From assembly GCF_900113255.1 (NCBI RefSeq), contig NZ_FOOR01000002.1, positions 248,001 to 312,000 on the forward strand: a stretch of 64,000 nucleotides of DNA, given 5' to 3'. Source of the DNA: Novosphingobium sp. CF614 (lineage in GTDB: Bacteria > Pseudomonadota > Alphaproteobacteria > Sphingomonadales > Sphingomonadaceae). Position numbers and translations under genes: made by a program. The notes beneath the pieces are model-generated. The model ran no database searches. It had not been told where the DNA came from and was given only the letters and a program-made list of their open reading frames with translations. Within the stretch, counting starts at the first letter, position 1; each line of letters opens with the position of its first letter. Below are positions 63,083 through 64,000 of this stretch, piece after piece.

Positions 63083-64000
63083 CGAGGCCCTCCAGGTCGA
63101 GCACCGAGATCGCCTGCCCCTGTTCGCGCAGCCAGAGCCGGCGCAGCAGGTTGGCGGCGGCTTCCAGGCGGTAGGCGGAAGAGCCGCGCACGTCGCTGAG
63201 CGGCGCGAAATCGTGCCCGAGCGCCTGGGCGGCAGCCTCGATGGCCGCCTCGCCGAAGGGCTTGCCGGTCAGTGCCGCCTCGCAGGCCCCCGCCCGCCTC
63301 GGGGTGGCCGCCATGCCACCGAAGGCCACGCGGGCGCGGGTGATGGTGCCGTCCTCCACCGTCAGCGCGAAGGCGCCGCACACCGCCGAGATATCGCTGT
63401 CGAACCGGCGCGAGAGCTTGGCGATGTGGATCACCGTTCCGGGGCCGGGCCGGGGAATCCGGATCGATTCCACGAACTCTCCCGGGCGGCGGTCCTGCTT
63501 GCCGTAATCGAGGAAGTACTCCTCCAGCGGCAAGGTGCGCCGGCCCGCCATGCCGCGCAGCGTCAGCTCGGCGCCGAGCGCGATCAGCGCCGGCGGCCCG
63601 TCGCCGATCGGCGAGCCATTGGCGATATTGCCGCCCACCGTCCCGGCATTGCGCACCTGGAGGCCACCGATACGGCGGACCAGCTCGCCCAGGTCCGGAT
63701 GAAGCCGCGCGAACGGCGCATGGACATCGGCATAGCGCGCACCCGCGCCCAGGGTGATCGCCTCGCCGGTTTCCTCAATCGCGGCGAGATCGGCCACGTC
63801 ACCCAGGAAGATCACCGTATCCAACGTCTTCAGGCCCTTGGTCACCCACAGGCCGACATCGGTGGCGCCCGCGACCATGCGCGCGTCGGGATGCCGCGCC
63901 AACAGCGCGGCGAGTTCGTCCTTGGAACGCGGCGCGAACCACTTGCGGCCCCGCCATTCGCCGGACGCGCCCTCGGCGGCGATCCCCGCCAGCAGCGCGG
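63075..64000 (-). CDS. xdhA: Xanthine dehydrogenase small subunit (5' end cut by window)
   Basis: XdhA carries two [2Fe-2S] clusters and FAD and passes electrons from XdhB to NAD+. The visible C-terminal 308 codons hold the FAD domain: ARMVAGATDVGLWVTKGLKTLDTVIFLGDV, then QVRNAGTVGGNIANGSPIGDGPPALIALGA, and the CO-dehydrogenase-flavoprotein C-terminal domain (DISAVCGAFALTVEDG, RVAFGGMAATPRRA). The iron-sulfur domain lies beyond the right edge; the frame is open to the last base. It is the first visible gene of the xdhA-B-C run. Confidence 0.94.
   Translation of the reverse strand, partial: ALLAGIAAEGASGEWRGRKWFAPRSKDELAALLARHPDARMVAGATDVGLWVTKGLKTLDTVIFLGDVADLAAIEETGEAITLGAGARYADVHAPFARLHPDLGELVRRIGGLQVRNAGTVGGNIANGSPIGDGPPALIALGAELTLRGMAGRRTLPLEEYFLDYGKQDRRPGEFVESIRIPRPGPGTVIHIAKLSRRFDSDISAVCGAFALTVEDGTITRARVAFGGMAATPRRAGACEAALTGKPFGEAAIEAAAQALGHDFAPLSDVRGSSAYRLEAAANLLRRLWLREQGQAISVLDLEGLDG

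Overview
The window is GC-rich (mid-60s percent by eye), densely coded chromosomal DNA from an alphaproteobacterium. It is most likely a sphingomonad of the Novosphingobium type. This is inferred from the TonB-dependent receptor style, the truB-rpsO-pnp order, the many intergenic palindromic repeats, and a coding palindrome in truB whose peptide (RVERSRD...VSTSLDTNG) I associate with sphingomonad genomes. I see no rRNA, tRNA, CRISPR array, phage or intact insertion sequence.

Layout. 0-8 kb: a DMT exporter (cut by the left edge) and a threonine aldolase; a small GNAT protein; a class I ribonucleotide reductase alpha subunit with a long leader; a GlsB-type membrane protein; a lipoprotein oligopeptide-binding protein; a DUF4112 protein; a tiny lipoprotein. 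8-18.5 kb: pnp, rpsO and truB; a site-2 protease; thymidine kinase; a membrane DUF1963 protein; dxs; a small ORF facing a winged-helix regulator. 18.5-25 kb: NAD-dependent formate dehydrogenase (fdsR, fdsG-B-A-D) with matching palindromes upstream of the regulator and of the operon. 25-30.3 kb: a GtrB/GtrA/membrane-protein set divergent from a TPR plus SPINDLY-type glycosyltransferase. 30.6-37.6 kb: an XpaC/TelA pair, fdhD, and all four acetyl-CoA carboxylase genes as accD-B-C-A. 37.7-44.3 kb: an exported redox-like module made of a c-type-cytochrome DUF1592 protein, a Tat-exported DUF1552 (HxxSHH) protein, an ankyrin protein, cytochrome c' and a cytochrome b561.

The right 20 kb (44.3-64 kb) reads as a purine-scavenging locus. 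One minus-strand run encodes a secreted adenosine deaminase, a TonB-dependent receptor, a periplasmic NUP-family protein, an 8-oxoguanine-type deaminase and an NCS2 permease. Divergent from it are a LysR regulator, a phosphoribosyltransferase, a LOG-family phosphoribohydrolase and two small proteins. A second minus-strand run encodes xanthine dehydrogenase (xdhA partial, xdhB, xdhC), guanine deaminase, adenine deaminase and a secreted nucleoside hydrolase. Together these could take nucleosides from the outer membrane to urate. This locus and the DUF1592/DUF1552/ankyrin module are the best candidates for little-described biology.

Small repeats are unusually frequent. They include a 127-bp element with terminal inverted repeats, several palindromes in intergenic gaps (one inside the fds operon), a perfect 30-bp inverted repeat inside truB, and two separate 14-bp triplications that start at a stop codon and place TGA in all three frames. 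All functions are assigned by reading translated sequence and motifs; no database search was possible.
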